From Vulcanimicrobiota bacterium (GTDB lineage: Bacteria > Vulcanimicrobiota > Vulcanimicrobiia > Vulcanimicrobiales > Vulcanimicrobiaceae), in NCBI GenBank assembly GCA_019233415.1, contig JAFAMK010000198.1, forward strand, positions 1 through 6,801: a stretch of DNA of 6,801 nt. The letters run 5' to 3'. Below the pieces are notes generated by a model. It searched no databases, was not told where the DNA came from, and was given only the letters and a program-made list of their open reading frames with translations. Numbering within the stretch: position 1 is the first letter of the stretch; every line of letters begins with the position of its first letter. Of this stretch, positions 1-5,747 are shown piece by piece. The translations under genes and the position numbers were made by a program.

Positions 1-235
1 GCGTGGGGGTTGGCGTCGGCGTCGGAGTTGGCGTCGGCGTCGGGGTTGGAGTCGGCGTGGGGGTTGGAGTCGGCGTGGGAGTCGGCGTCGGCGTCGAGCC
101 CGGCGGAGGCGTGGGCGACGGTGTCGGCGTGGGGGTCGCGGTGCCGCCCGGCGTCGGCGTTGCCGTCGGCGTCGGAGTCGGCGTCGCGCCCGGCGTCGGG
201 GTCGCGGTCGGCGTCGGCGACGGAGTCGGCGTCGG
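1..235 (-). repeat. Thr-Pro dipeptide repeat region (hexanucleotide tandem repeat)
   Basis: Between 235 and 1 the lipoprotein reading frame is almost entirely Thr-Pro, with occasional Ser, Ala, Gly and triple-Pro interruptions. From 94 down to 2 it is an uninterrupted TP alternation of 31 residues (16 Thr, 15 Pro), and it continues past the edge. Threonine codons vary (ACG, ACC, ACT), as do proline codons (CCG, CCC, CCA). The repeat is therefore maintained at protein level and is not a fresh DNA expansion. In other proteins such segments act as stiff extended spacers and may be O-glycosylated; neither is shown here. Confidence 0.9.
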
Positions 236-1051
236 CTGGCCGGTGACCGGGATGTTGCAGCCGCCGCCCGCACCGCTGACGGAGATCGAGAACGAGATGA
301 TGCTGTTGCTGCCGTTGTACGTGATCGTGACGACGACGTTCGGGCCGCCGATCGTGATCGTTGCGCCGGACTGGCCTGGCACGCTCAGCGTCGTGTCGTG
401 CGTCGAGTCGTTGTCGCTGATCGAGGGCGGGTTCGCGAACGGTGCCGTCCCGGTGATCACCGCACCGCTGGCGTCGAGCGCCTGATACGTGAGCGGTCCC
501 GAGTACGCCGTTCCCGGCGTCAGCGTCGGCGGCGTGAAGACGAGGCTCTTGACGATCCCGAGCAGCTGCGCCGAGAAGTTCTGGTTCGGACCGGTGATGT
601 TGAACGTCGCGGTCTGCGTCGCCAGCTGGTTGCCGGTGCCGTTGGGCGAGTCCCACAGCGTGAACGTGTAGACGACCGCGCCACTCGGCGCGGGAATCGT
701 GATCGCGCACTGCCGACCGCCGCTGACCGCGGTGCACGTGGTCAGGTCGAGGTTGACGATCGTCGGATTGACCGGCACCTGCGTCTGCGTCGGCGCGCTG
801 CCGTTGACCGAGACGATCTGAATTGCGATCGACTTCGTGTTCGGCGAGACGAACTGCGGTGAGCGCAGCGCCGACGACGTCGCCGTGCCGCCCGACGGGA
901 TCGTGATCGTCAGATTCGCCGACTGCCCGGTGATCGGCGTGTTCGTCGGAGGCGCCGTCGGCGGAACGCCGGTGCTACCGCCACCACCGCCGCCGCCGCC
1001 GCATGCGACGAGGACGAGAAATGCCGCGACGGCCAACGCGCGCGTTTTCAT
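1..1051 (-). CDS. Surface lipoprotein with Thr-Pro repeat tail (3' end outside window)
   Basis: Translated from ATG at 1051-1049; the frame stays open to the window edge, giving at least 350 residues. Residues 1-17 are a lipoprotein signal peptide with lipobox LVA-C17, followed by eight glycines and a Pro/Thr linker. Residues about 45-170 form a beta-rich domain with 'LRSPQFVSPNTKS' and a Cys pair at C106 and C115. Residues about 170-262 form a second beta-rich domain containing 'ALDASGAVITGTAPF'. After C265 the protein becomes Thr-Pro rich, ending in 31 visible residues of strict TP alternation. The first 260 residues are paralogous to the gene immediately upstream. GGAAGG lies 11 bases before the ATG, the same spacing as in the paralogue. 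Probable role, by inference only: a membrane-anchored protein whose globular part is followed by an extended spacer, possibly leading to another domain. I recognise no named family. Confidence 0.88.
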   Translation of the reverse strand, partial: MKTRALAVAAFLVLVACGGGGGGGGSTGVPPTAPPTNTPITGQSANLTITIPSGGTATSSALRSPQFVSPNTKSIAIQIVSVNGSAPTQTQVPVNPTIVNLDLTTCTAVSGGRQCAITIPAPSGAVVYTFTLWDSPNGTGNQLATQTATFNITGPNQNFSAQLLGIVKSLVFTPPTLTPGTAYSGPLTYQALDASGAVITGTAPFANPPSISDNDSTHDTTLSVPGQSGATITIGGPNVVVTITYNGSNSIISFSISVSGAGGGCNIPVTGQPTPTPSPTPTATPTPGATPTPTPTATPTPGGTATPTPTPSPTPPPGSTPTPTPTPTPTPTPTPTPTPTPTPTPTPTPT

Positions 1052-1062
1052 TCAGGGGATCG

Positions 1063-1068
1063 CCTTCC
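1063..1068 (-). promoter_or_regulatory. Ribosome binding site of TP-tail lipoprotein
   Basis: On the minus strand GGAAGG lies 11 bases before the ATG at 1051-1049. The stretch AGGCG-(A/T)T-C and the 11-base spacing match the leader of the upstream paralogue (its GGAGG is at 2363-2367). The duplicated unit therefore includes the translation start region. The spacing is longer than usual, but its conservation supports the start choice for both genes. Confidence 0.6.
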
Positions 1069-1090
1069 GATGGAACATGACAACGGCCTC

Positions 1091-1119
1091 CCGCCCGCCG
1101 CTCACCGAGCGGCGGGCGG
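1091..1119 (-). terminator. Perfect 13-bp hairpin between lipoprotein paralogues, no T-tract
   Basis: The two 13-base arms, 1091-1103 and 1107-1119, are exact reverse complements around a 3-base loop (1104-1106). The stem is almost all G and C and starts 14 bases after the stop codon of the upstream paralogue, where an intrinsic terminator would sit. No run of T follows on the minus strand. Only 39 bases separate the hairpin from the next ATG, too little for an independent promoter plus leader. It may therefore be a leaky terminator, or an mRNA-stabilising or processing hairpin inside a shared transcript. Confidence 0.6.
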
Positions 1120-1133
1120 AGCGCAAGTGTGAC

Positions 1134-2351
1134 CTAGTTGACCGTGAAGCCGGCCGTCGTGATCGAGATCCAGAACGTCCCGTTTTGCGTCGGGTTGCCG
1201 CTGGTCGGCGCGGGATGGTTCACGATCGGGTAGCCGGTGCCGTGTTCCTCGAACCGCGCCGAGCAGACGCCGACGGCGAGCGCCGTGATCGTGAACGACG
1301 TCGCCGGGCCCGCACTTGCGGACGCCTTGCCCGTGCATCCGCCGCTCAGGACGAGGTCGAACTGCTTGCTGAAGGGCGCGTCCGTCCAGCCGAGCTCGGA
1401 GGCGCTGACGAGCTGCGAGCCGCTCGCGGCCGAGAAGAACAGCGTCTGCTGGCCCCAGTTGCTGTCGGTGTTGATCCCGCCGTGCGCGGCGTCGTCGAGC
1501 GTCGTCCCGGCGAGAACGACGTCGTTGTCGGTCACCGAGACGAAGCCGCCGCCCGCGACCGAGGACGAGATCGTGACGTTGTTGTCCGCCTGGCCGGTGT
1601 ACTGCAGGGTCACGACGTCGCTCGGGCTGGTGACGGTGACCGTCGAGGATGCCGCCCCGCCGTTGACGCTCAGCTTCGTCTGACCGGTCGCGTCACCGTC
1701 GGTGAGCGTGAACGAGCTGTTGAAGGCCGCGCTGCCGACGATCTGCGCACCGCTCGCGTCGAGCGGGGTGACCGTCAGCGTCTCGCCCGCGCCCGTCGTC
1801 GGCGTGTCCGCGGTGAGCGTCGCACCGGTGACCGACACCTGGTTCACGATGCCCTTCAGCGTCACGGTGATCGTGTTGTTGACGCCCTGCGAGATCGTCT
1901 GGGTCGTGGTCAGCGTCGCGAGCTGGTTGTTCGAGCTGTCCTCGACCGTGAACGTGTAATTCACCGAGCCGGGTGGTGCCGCGACCGGGATCGTGCACGT
2001 CGCGGTGCCGCCGCTGGCCGTGCAGTTCGACCCGCCGGTCGGGGGAAACACGAGATTGGTCGTCGTGCTGGCCGGAACCCAGCTCGGCGGCGCGCCGCCG
2101 TTCACCGTGTTGACCGCGACGACGACCTTCGCCGAGTTCGGCGAGACGTAGTCGGGATGTCGCAGGTTCGACGACTTCTTCGCGCCGAGCGGGAACGACA
2201 GCGTCAAGTTGGCCATCGGGTTGACCGGCGTACTGGTCGGAGCGGTCGTCGGCGCCGCCGGCACGTTGGCCGTCGGGGACGAACCGCCGCCGCCGCCTCC
2301 GCACCCCGCAAGGAGGAAGAGCGCCGCAAGGGCGAGCGCGCGTGACTTCAT
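1134..2351 (-). CDS. Beta-rich surface lipoprotein, paralogue of the downstream TP-tail lipoprotein
   Basis: 405 residues, ATG start, TAG stop. The signal peptide ends in lipobox LLAG-C17, followed by a Gly run and a Pro/Thr/Ala linker to about residue 45. A first beta-rich domain (about 48-170) carries 'LRHPDYVSPNSAK' and the Cys pair C110/C119, followed by 'VNYTFTVEDSSNNQLAT'. A second (about 171-265) carries 'PLDASGAQIVGSAAF'. The C-terminal region (about 266-405) differs from the paralogue. It has another Cys pair, C339/C363, with a 'SFTITALAVGVCSA' strand resembling the small lipoprotein encoded just upstream. The protein ends in beta strands with no anchor or sorting signal. It is probably lipid-anchored outside the cytoplasmic membrane; ligand and function are unknown. 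The full-length frame, lipobox and paralogue make the gene secure, while any role is open. Confidence 0.92.
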   Translation of the reverse strand: MKSRALALAALFLLAGCGGGGGGSSPTANVPAAPTTAPTSTPVNPMANLTLSFPLGAKKSSNLRHPDYVSPNSAKVVVAVNTVNGGAPPSWVPASTTTNLVFPPTGGSNCTASGGTATCTIPVAAPPGSVNYTFTVEDSSNNQLATLTTTQTISQGVNNTITVTLKGIVNQVSVTGATLTADTPTTGAGETLTVTPLDASGAQIVGSAAFNSSFTLTDGDATGQTKLSVNGGAASSTVTVTSPSDVVTLQYTGQADNNVTISSSVAGGGFVSVTDNDVVLAGTTLDDAAHGGINTDSNWGQQTLFFSAASGSQLVSASELGWTDAPFSKQFDLVLSGGCTGKASASAGPATSFTITALAVGVCSARFEEHGTGYPIVNHPAPTSGNPTQNGTFWISITTAGFTVN

Positions 2352-2362
2352 GAGCTAGAACG

Positions 2363-2367
2363 CCTCC
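2363..2367 (-). promoter_or_regulatory. Ribosome binding site of 405-residue lipoprotein
   Basis: GGAGG on the minus strand lies 11 bases upstream of the ATG at 2351-2349. It is the only Shine-Dalgarno-like match in the leader, and its spacing is shared with the downstream paralogue. Confidence 0.6.
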
Positions 2368-2383
2368 GGGGTAACGTCGGGAC

Positions 2384-2410
2384 CCCCGTCCGCTGCTACG
2401 GCGGTCGGGG
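2384..2410 (-). promoter_or_regulatory. GC-rich hairpin in the leader ahead of the paralogous lipoprotein pair
   Basis: The arms 2384-2393 and 2401-2410 pair over ten positions with one internal mismatch, around a 7-base loop (2394-2400). The hairpin ends 16 bases before the GGAGG of the downstream gene and 32 bases before its ATG. It lies 108 bases after the stop of the upstream small lipoprotein, and no T-run follows. It could be a terminator for the upstream transcript, an attenuator, or a leader structure affecting translation. The sequence does not decide which. Confidence 0.4.
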
Positions 2411-2491
2411 AGGGTGGTCGTTTGGTTCAGAGACCGTCAAGACGCCGCCTCGTCATAGGCAGAGCCTTGCACAATCATTACGATACGGTGA

Positions 2492-2512
2492 AGCGGTTAC
2501 GGAGCGGTTACG
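2492..2512 (-). promoter_or_regulatory. Direct repeat with 11-base period, candidate response-regulator site
   Basis: On the minus strand the 10-mer CGTAACCGCT occurs twice, at 2503-2512 and 2492-2501, one base apart, giving an 11-base period. A heptamer repeated every 11 bases is the typical arrangement for OmpR/PhoB/PhoP-type response regulators, and the site lies upstream of the lipoprotein pair in a 167-base gap. I could not find a convincing -10/-35 pair downstream of it. It also lies just after the stop of the small lipoprotein, so the assignment is tentative. Confidence 0.3.
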
Positions 2513-2518
2513 AGACGC

Positions 2519-2959
2519 TCACACCCGGTGGTTGCGGTTCGATACCGTGACGGAACTGGAATTGACCGTGAAGGTCACGGTCGCCGAGGCGCCGCCCGCG
2601 CCCGAGATCGTGGCGGAGCACGTCCCGGCGTTCAGCGGCGTCACGGTGTCGGTGAAGGAGAGCCCCGACCCGGACGGGGTTCCGAAGCTCACGATCGCGC
2701 TCGCGCCGGTCCCGCACGTCGACGAAATCGCGGGCGCGGCGATCGGCACGCTGGCCGTGATCGTGACCGTCTGATTGTACGGTGCCCCGCCCGGTGCGGA
2801 GAAGGTCAGCGAGGACGGGAGCGCGCTGAGCGTGCCGACCGGAGCCGGGGTCCCGGTGTTCACCGGCGGCGGGTTTGCGCCGCCTCCCTGACATCCCGCG
2901 ACGAACACCGGCACGAGCGTGACTAAACCCGCTCGCAGCAACACACCTAGTCGATCCAT
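2519..2959 (-). CDS. Small lipoprotein with a single Ig-like beta domain
   Basis: 146 residues, ATG at 2959-2957 preceded by GAAGGAAG (2965-2972) at 5-base spacing, TGA stop. An in-frame GTG at 3007 is rejected because it sits inside the hairpin after smpB and would bury the signal peptide. The signal peptide runs to lipobox VAG-C23, followed by Q and a Gly/Pro/Thr linker to about residue 42. The rest is one beta-rich domain opening with 'LSALPSSLTFSAPGG' and carrying C82 and C114, with 'VTPLNAGTCSATISG' before the final strands. This architecture suggests one Ig-like or BACON-like sandwich with a disulfide. The +2 residue after the lipid Cys is Gln, not Asp. Function is unknown. It is the first of three consecutive lipoprotein genes, which suggests a shared surface role. 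Confidence 0.88.
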   Translation of the reverse strand: MDRLGVLLRAGLVTLVPVFVAGCQGGGANPPPVNTGTPAPVGTLSALPSSLTFSAPGGAPYNQTVTITASVPIAAPAISSTCGTGASAIVSFGTPSGSGLSFTDTVTPLNAGTCSATISGAGGASATVTFTVNSSSVTVSNRNHRV

Positions 2960-2993
2960 CTCTACTTCCTTCGTGCTCGGAGAGAGCCCGATC

Positions 2994-3018
2994 ACCAAAC
3001 GTACCACGTACGGTTGGT
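2994..3018 (-). terminator. 11-bp hairpin after smpB, no T-tract
   Basis: The arms 2994-3004 and 3008-3018 pair at 10 of 11 positions around a 3-base loop. The hairpin begins 13 bases after the smpB stop codon, a typical terminator position. No T-run follows on either strand. The stem contains A/T pairs and so is less stable than the one at 1091-1119. It probably marks the end of the housekeeping operon, or attenuates read-through into the lipoprotein genes. The remaining 34 bases before the next ATG hold the ribosome binding site but no visible promoter. Confidence 0.5.
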
Positions 3019-3031
3019 CAGCCCCTTCCAG

Positions 3032-3523
3032 TCAGCGACCGACGGAGCGGGCGATCTCACGTTCGACGTCCCTGGCCTGAATGTCCCGTCTACGGTCCCA
3101 CAGCTTCTTACCACGCACGAGCGCCAGCTCGATCTTGACCCGGCCGTTCTTGAAGTACAGCCGCCACGGGACCAGCGTGAGCCCCTTCTCGGCGGCGCGG
3201 CCGGCGAGCCGGTCGATCTGCTCGCGGTGGAGGAGCAGCTTGCGCGGCCGGTTCGGCTCGTGGTTGAAGTACGAGCCCTCCTTGTACTGCGGGATCGTGA
3301 AGTTCATCAGCCACAGCTCACCGTCACGCAGCCGCGCGAACGCCTCGTTGATCGACACGTTGCCGCGGCGAATCGACTTGATCTCGGTCCCGGTCAGCGC
3401 GATCCCCACTTCGAGCGACTCGAGCTTCTCGTACTCGTAGCGCGCGCGACGGTTGTCGAGGGCGGGTTCCGCTACATGCGCGGCGCGTTCCGCCGCCTTC
3501 GCGGCGACGCGCGCCTGTTTCAT
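3032..3523 (-). CDS. smpB: SsrA-binding protein SmpB
   Basis: 163 residues from ATG at 3523-3521. SmpB binds tmRNA (SsrA) and brings it to ribosomes stalled on broken mRNA, so that the nascent peptide is tagged and the ribosome released. Family signatures are 'NRRARYEYEKLE' (24-35), 'GIALTGTEIKSIR' (40-52), 'NHEPNRPRKLLLH' (87-99) and 'TLVPWRLYFKNGRVKIELAL' (116-135). The basic tail 'GKKLWDRRRDIQARDVERE' (138-156) is the part that inserts into the ribosomal mRNA channel. The frame is open further upstream to 3679, but that would overlap the thioesterase gene and add non-SmpB sequence. The 163-residue form matches the usual family length. Its start lies 8 bases after the thioesterase stop with only a weak Shine-Dalgarno, so translation probably follows from the upstream gene. 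No ssrA gene is visible in the window. Confidence 0.97.
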   Translation of the reverse strand: MKQARVAAKAAERAAHVAEPALDNRRARYEYEKLESLEVGIALTGTEIKSIRRGNVSINEAFARLRDGELWLMNFTIPQYKEGSYFNHEPNRPRKLLLHREQIDRLAGRAAEKGLTLVPWRLYFKNGRVKIELALVRGKKLWDRRRDIQARDVEREIARSVGR

Positions 3524-3531
3524 CCGCGCCA

Positions 3532-3984
3532 CTACGCGAAACGCAGGTCGGGGGCGCCGAGGCGTGCCTTCGTCGCGAGCGGACCCTTGGAGACGAACGA
3601 GCCTTCCGCGCTCGCCAGCAGCGTGCCGTCGGCGAGCGTGATGCTCGCGTCGAGCGCGATCACGTGGCGGCGCTTCCACTTCACCGTGCCGGTCACGTCG
3701 AGCGCGACGCCGAGCGGAACCGGCGCGCGAAAGCGCAGCTGCATCGACGCGGTGAGCCCGCGCTCGCCGATCGCACCGCAGGCGTGCGCCATCGCCTCGT
3801 CGAGCATCGTCATCACGATCCCGCCGTGCGCGGTTCCGCGCCAGCCCTGAAAGCGCGGCGGCAGCGTGATCCGCGCGCGCACGCCGCGCTCGCCGTCGGG
3901 GGCGAAGCGCAGGTGCATTCCTTCGGCATTGTACGGACCGCAGGCGAAGCAGCGGCCGTCGTCGACCGGCTCCGCGCCGGTCAC
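3532..3984 (-). CDS. PaaI-family hotdog-fold thioesterase
   Basis: 150 residues, GTG start, TAG stop. The single hotdog domain has the hallmark 'HGGIVMTMLDEAMA' (H53 to A66), in which the Asp/Glu of 'LDEAM' fits the catalytic acid of PaaI-like acyl-CoA thioesterases. The N-terminal 'CFACG' followed by 'GMHLRF' (12-27) is common in one PaaI-like subgroup. The central 'LTASMQLRFRAPVPLG' and terminal 'GTLLASAEGSFV' strands fit the fold. It probably hydrolyses a cytoplasmic acyl-CoA thioester, with unknown acyl group. The GTG overlaps the TGA of the TPR gene by 4 bases (GTGA), implying translational coupling, and smpB follows 8 bases later. Confidence 0.92.
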   Translation of the reverse strand: MTGAEPVDDGRCFACGPYNAEGMHLRFAPDGERGVRARITLPPRFQGWRGTAHGGIVMTMLDEAMAHACGAIGERGLTASMQLRFRAPVPLGVALDVTGTVKWKRRHVIALDASITLADGTLLASAEGSFVSKGPLATKARLGAPDLRFA

Positions 3985-4979
3985 GGGAAGAGCTTCTTCT
4001 TCGGCTTCGGCGAGGACGACGCGGTGGGGGCGGGCGTCGCCGCCGGCAGCTTGCCGTACTGGCCGTCGTCGATCTTCTTGAGCAGCGTCGTGGCGTAGGT
4101 CGTATCGGTTCCCGCCGTCAGCGACGCCTTCAGCACGCGGCGCGCGTCCTCGGGCCGCTTCTCGTCGAGGTAGATGCGCGCGAGCAGCGTGTAGCCGTGC
4201 TGACCAGCCTCGCCGACGTGGCCGACGTCGGCTTGGAGGCCGCGCGTCGCGTACGCGATCGCCGCCTCGTACTGACCGAGGTCGTGCATGAGCGAGGCGA
4301 GGTGGAAGTAGATGTCGGCGTAGTCGGGGACGAGGTTCGGGACGTCGATGATCGTCGTGAGCGCGCGCTGCGGGTCTTTCAAGTCGATCTGGTAGATCTG
4401 CGCCAGGTACTCGCGCGCGAGGACGTTGTGCGGGTCGGCGTCGATCGCGGCGACGAACTCGGTCTTCGCGCGGTTCGCGCTGCGCTCGGCCTCGCGCATG
4501 ATCCCCAGGCCCGTGTGCGCGGACTGCGAGGTCGGGTCGAGGTTCAGCGCGGCGTTCAGCTCCTCGCGCGCGTCGATGCTGCGGTCGCGCCCGCCGACCG
4601 AGGCGAACATGTACGAGAAGCCGAGCCGCACGTGCGCGAGCGGGCTCTTGGGGTTCTTCGCGAGCGCGTCTTCTTCGGCGTCGACCAGATTGTCCAAGTC
4701 GGGCGGCGTCTGCGCGGCGGTCGCGTTCAGGAACGAGAGCGCGAGCGTGTTGTCGGGGATGATCGCGAGCGCCGCCTCGAAATTCTTGCGCGCGTTCGGG
4801 AAGTCGCGCGTGTAGAACGCGCGCAGCCCGGCGCCGAGCGCGGCGTTGAACGCGGCGTCCGCGTAGTCGTTGCGCCCCGCCGGCGCAGCGACCGGCTTCG
4901 CCGCGGGCGGCGCGGCGGCGAGGAGCGGAACGGCGCAGGCCGACGCAAGGACGAGCGCGGTGAAAGAACGACGCAGCAC
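3981..4979 (-). CDS. Exported tetratricopeptide-repeat protein
   Basis: 332 residues, GTG start with AGAGGC five bases upstream, TGA stop. Residues 1-23 form a Sec signal peptide (basic start, hydrophobic core, 'LLAAA' before a Pro/Ala linker). C15 sits in 'ASAC', a poor lipobox, so signal peptidase I cleavage is more likely. Residues about 46-300 hold five to six TPR-like helical pairs, for example 'GLRAFYTRDFPNARKNFEAA' (51-70), 'HTGLGIMREAERSANRAKTE' (155-174), 'YFHLASLMHDLGQYEAAIAY' (224-243) and 'LLARIYLDEKRPEDARRVLK' (265-284). The tail is Pro/Ala/Ser-rich and ends in a Lys cluster. TPR arrays mount protein complexes, so this is probably an extracytoplasmic scaffold; its partner is unknown. 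It follows the phosphodiesterase after a 42-base gap and overlaps the thioesterase start by 4 bases. Confidence 0.92.
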   Translation of the reverse strand: MLRRSFTALVLASACAVPLLAAAPPAAKPVAAPAGRNDYADAAFNAALGAGLRAFYTRDFPNARKNFEAALAIIPDNTLALSFLNATAAQTPPDLDNLVDAEEDALAKNPKSPLAHVRLGFSYMFASVGGRDRSIDAREELNAALNLDPTSQSAHTGLGIMREAERSANRAKTEFVAAIDADPHNVLAREYLAQIYQIDLKDPQRALTTIIDVPNLVPDYADIYFHLASLMHDLGQYEAAIAYATRGLQADVGHVGEAGQHGYTLLARIYLDEKRPEDARRVLKASLTAGTDTTYATTLLKKIDDGQYGKLPAATPAPTASSSPKPKKKLFP

Positions 4980-5021
4980 GATCGCCTCTGTTCCGGCCCC
5001 GCCGGACGACTTCCGCTTACC

Positions 5022-5747
5022 TTAGCGCCCGACGAGAAGCCGCCTGGCGAGGGCGTCGGGGAGGCGGACGGAAGCGATCTTCTCTTGGACGCGCGCGATC
5101 GGGTACTCGACCCGCGTGACCGTGACGGTCCGTTCGGTCGAGTCGAACAGGCCGAACGAGGCGCGTGGGTTGAGGTCGCGCGGCTGGCCGACGCTCCCGA
5201 CGTTGATCAGGTAGCGCGTTCCCTCGTCGAGCGCGATCGTGCCGCCCTGCTGCAGGTGCGCGTGCTCGATCGACCCGTCGGGTCGCAGGCCGTAGACCTC
5301 GGCGATGTGCGTGTGCCCGATGAAGATGATCGGCGCGTCGGTCGCGGCGAACGCGCGCGCCGCCGCGGCCTTGTCCAAAATGTATTCAAAATAGTTGACC
5401 GGCGCGCCGTGCACGAGCAGAAACTCCGGCATCCGGAACTCGTAGCCGAGCCCGTCGAGCCAGGCCAGGTTCTCCGGGGTCAGCACGCTCTGCGTCCACT
5501 TCATCGCCTCGCGCGCGGCCGGGTTGAAGTACGCCAGGCCGAAGTTGTCGATCGCCGCGACGTCGTGGTTCCCGAGCACCGTCGCGGTCGCGCGCGCGCG
5601 AATCCGCTCGACGCACTCGTTCGGATTCGGCCCGTACCCGACGATGTCGCCCAGGCACAGTAGCGCATCGTCATCGCGGATCACGCCGAACACCGCATCC
5701 AATGCGTCGATGTTCGAGTGAACGTCCGAGACGACCGCGTACCTCAC
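5022..5747 (-). CDS. Calcineurin-like metallophosphoesterase (YfcE/MJ0936-type phosphodiesterase)
   Basis: 241 residues, GTG start, TAA stop. All metal-binding motifs of the calcineurin-like superfamily are present in order: 'SDVHSN' (D8, H10), 'LGDIVGYGPNP' (D34), 'GNHD' (N60, H61), 'VHGA' (H113) and 'GHTHI' (H145, H147). The late 'NVGSVGQPRD' is typical of the small YfcE/MJ0936-like group. This predicts a two-metal cytoplasmic phosphodiesterase or phosphatase; the substrate cannot be read from sequence. Length suits the family and nothing appears missing. The GTG overlaps the aminotransferase TGA by 4 bases, with a GGGAG-like site 11 bases upstream, so the two are probably translated in sequence from one mRNA. 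Confidence 0.94.
   Translation of the reverse strand: MRYAVVSDVHSNIDALDAVFGVIRDDDALLCLGDIVGYGPNPNECVERIRARATATVLGNHDVAAIDNFGLAYFNPAAREAMKWTQSVLTPENLAWLDGLGYEFRMPEFLLVHGAPVNYFEYILDKAAAARAFAATDAPIIFIGHTHIAEVYGLRPDGSIEHAHLQQGGTIALDEGTRYLINVGSVGQPRDLNPRASFGLFDSTERTVTVTRVEYPIARVQEKIASVRLPDALARRLLVGR

Noticed and set aside
3..485. Plus-strand frame encoding a long Gly-Val repeat
   Set aside because: It is the antisense of the Thr-Pro repeat. The minus-strand frame has a lipobox start, a paralogue and a ribosome binding site.
837..2345. 502-codon plus-strand open frame rich in Arg, Asp and Val
   Set aside because: It has no recognisable domain, spans two minus-strand lipoprotein genes and the gap between them, and has the composition of a GC-rich shadow frame.
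2413..2440. TTGACG -35-like hexamer ahead of the lipoprotein pair
   Set aside because: At 16-18 base spacing the downstream sequence is C-rich with no -10-like hexamer.
2352..2518. Possible ssrA (tmRNA) gene near smpB
   Set aside because: The gap is too short for a tmRNA, and no tag-peptide frame or tRNA-like ends are visible.
2533..2546. tRNA T-arm-like sequence GGTTCGATACC
   Set aside because: It lies inside the 3' end of the small lipoprotein gene. No matching acceptor stem, anticodon arm or CCA-like end is present at the required distances.
3524..3679. N-terminal extension of SmpB by 52 residues
   Set aside because: It overlaps the thioesterase coding region, consists of Arg-rich shadow sequence and exceeds normal SmpB length.
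4992..5006. 6-bp hairpin with 3-base loop between the phosphodiesterase and TPR genes
   Set aside because: It is short, has no T-run and is of a kind expected by chance in GC-rich DNA; it is too weak to call a terminator inside an operon.
4197..5663. 488-codon plus-strand open frame
   Set aside because: It lies antisense to the TPR and phosphodiesterase genes, which have clear motifs. Its Arg/Val/Glu-rich product looks like nothing known.
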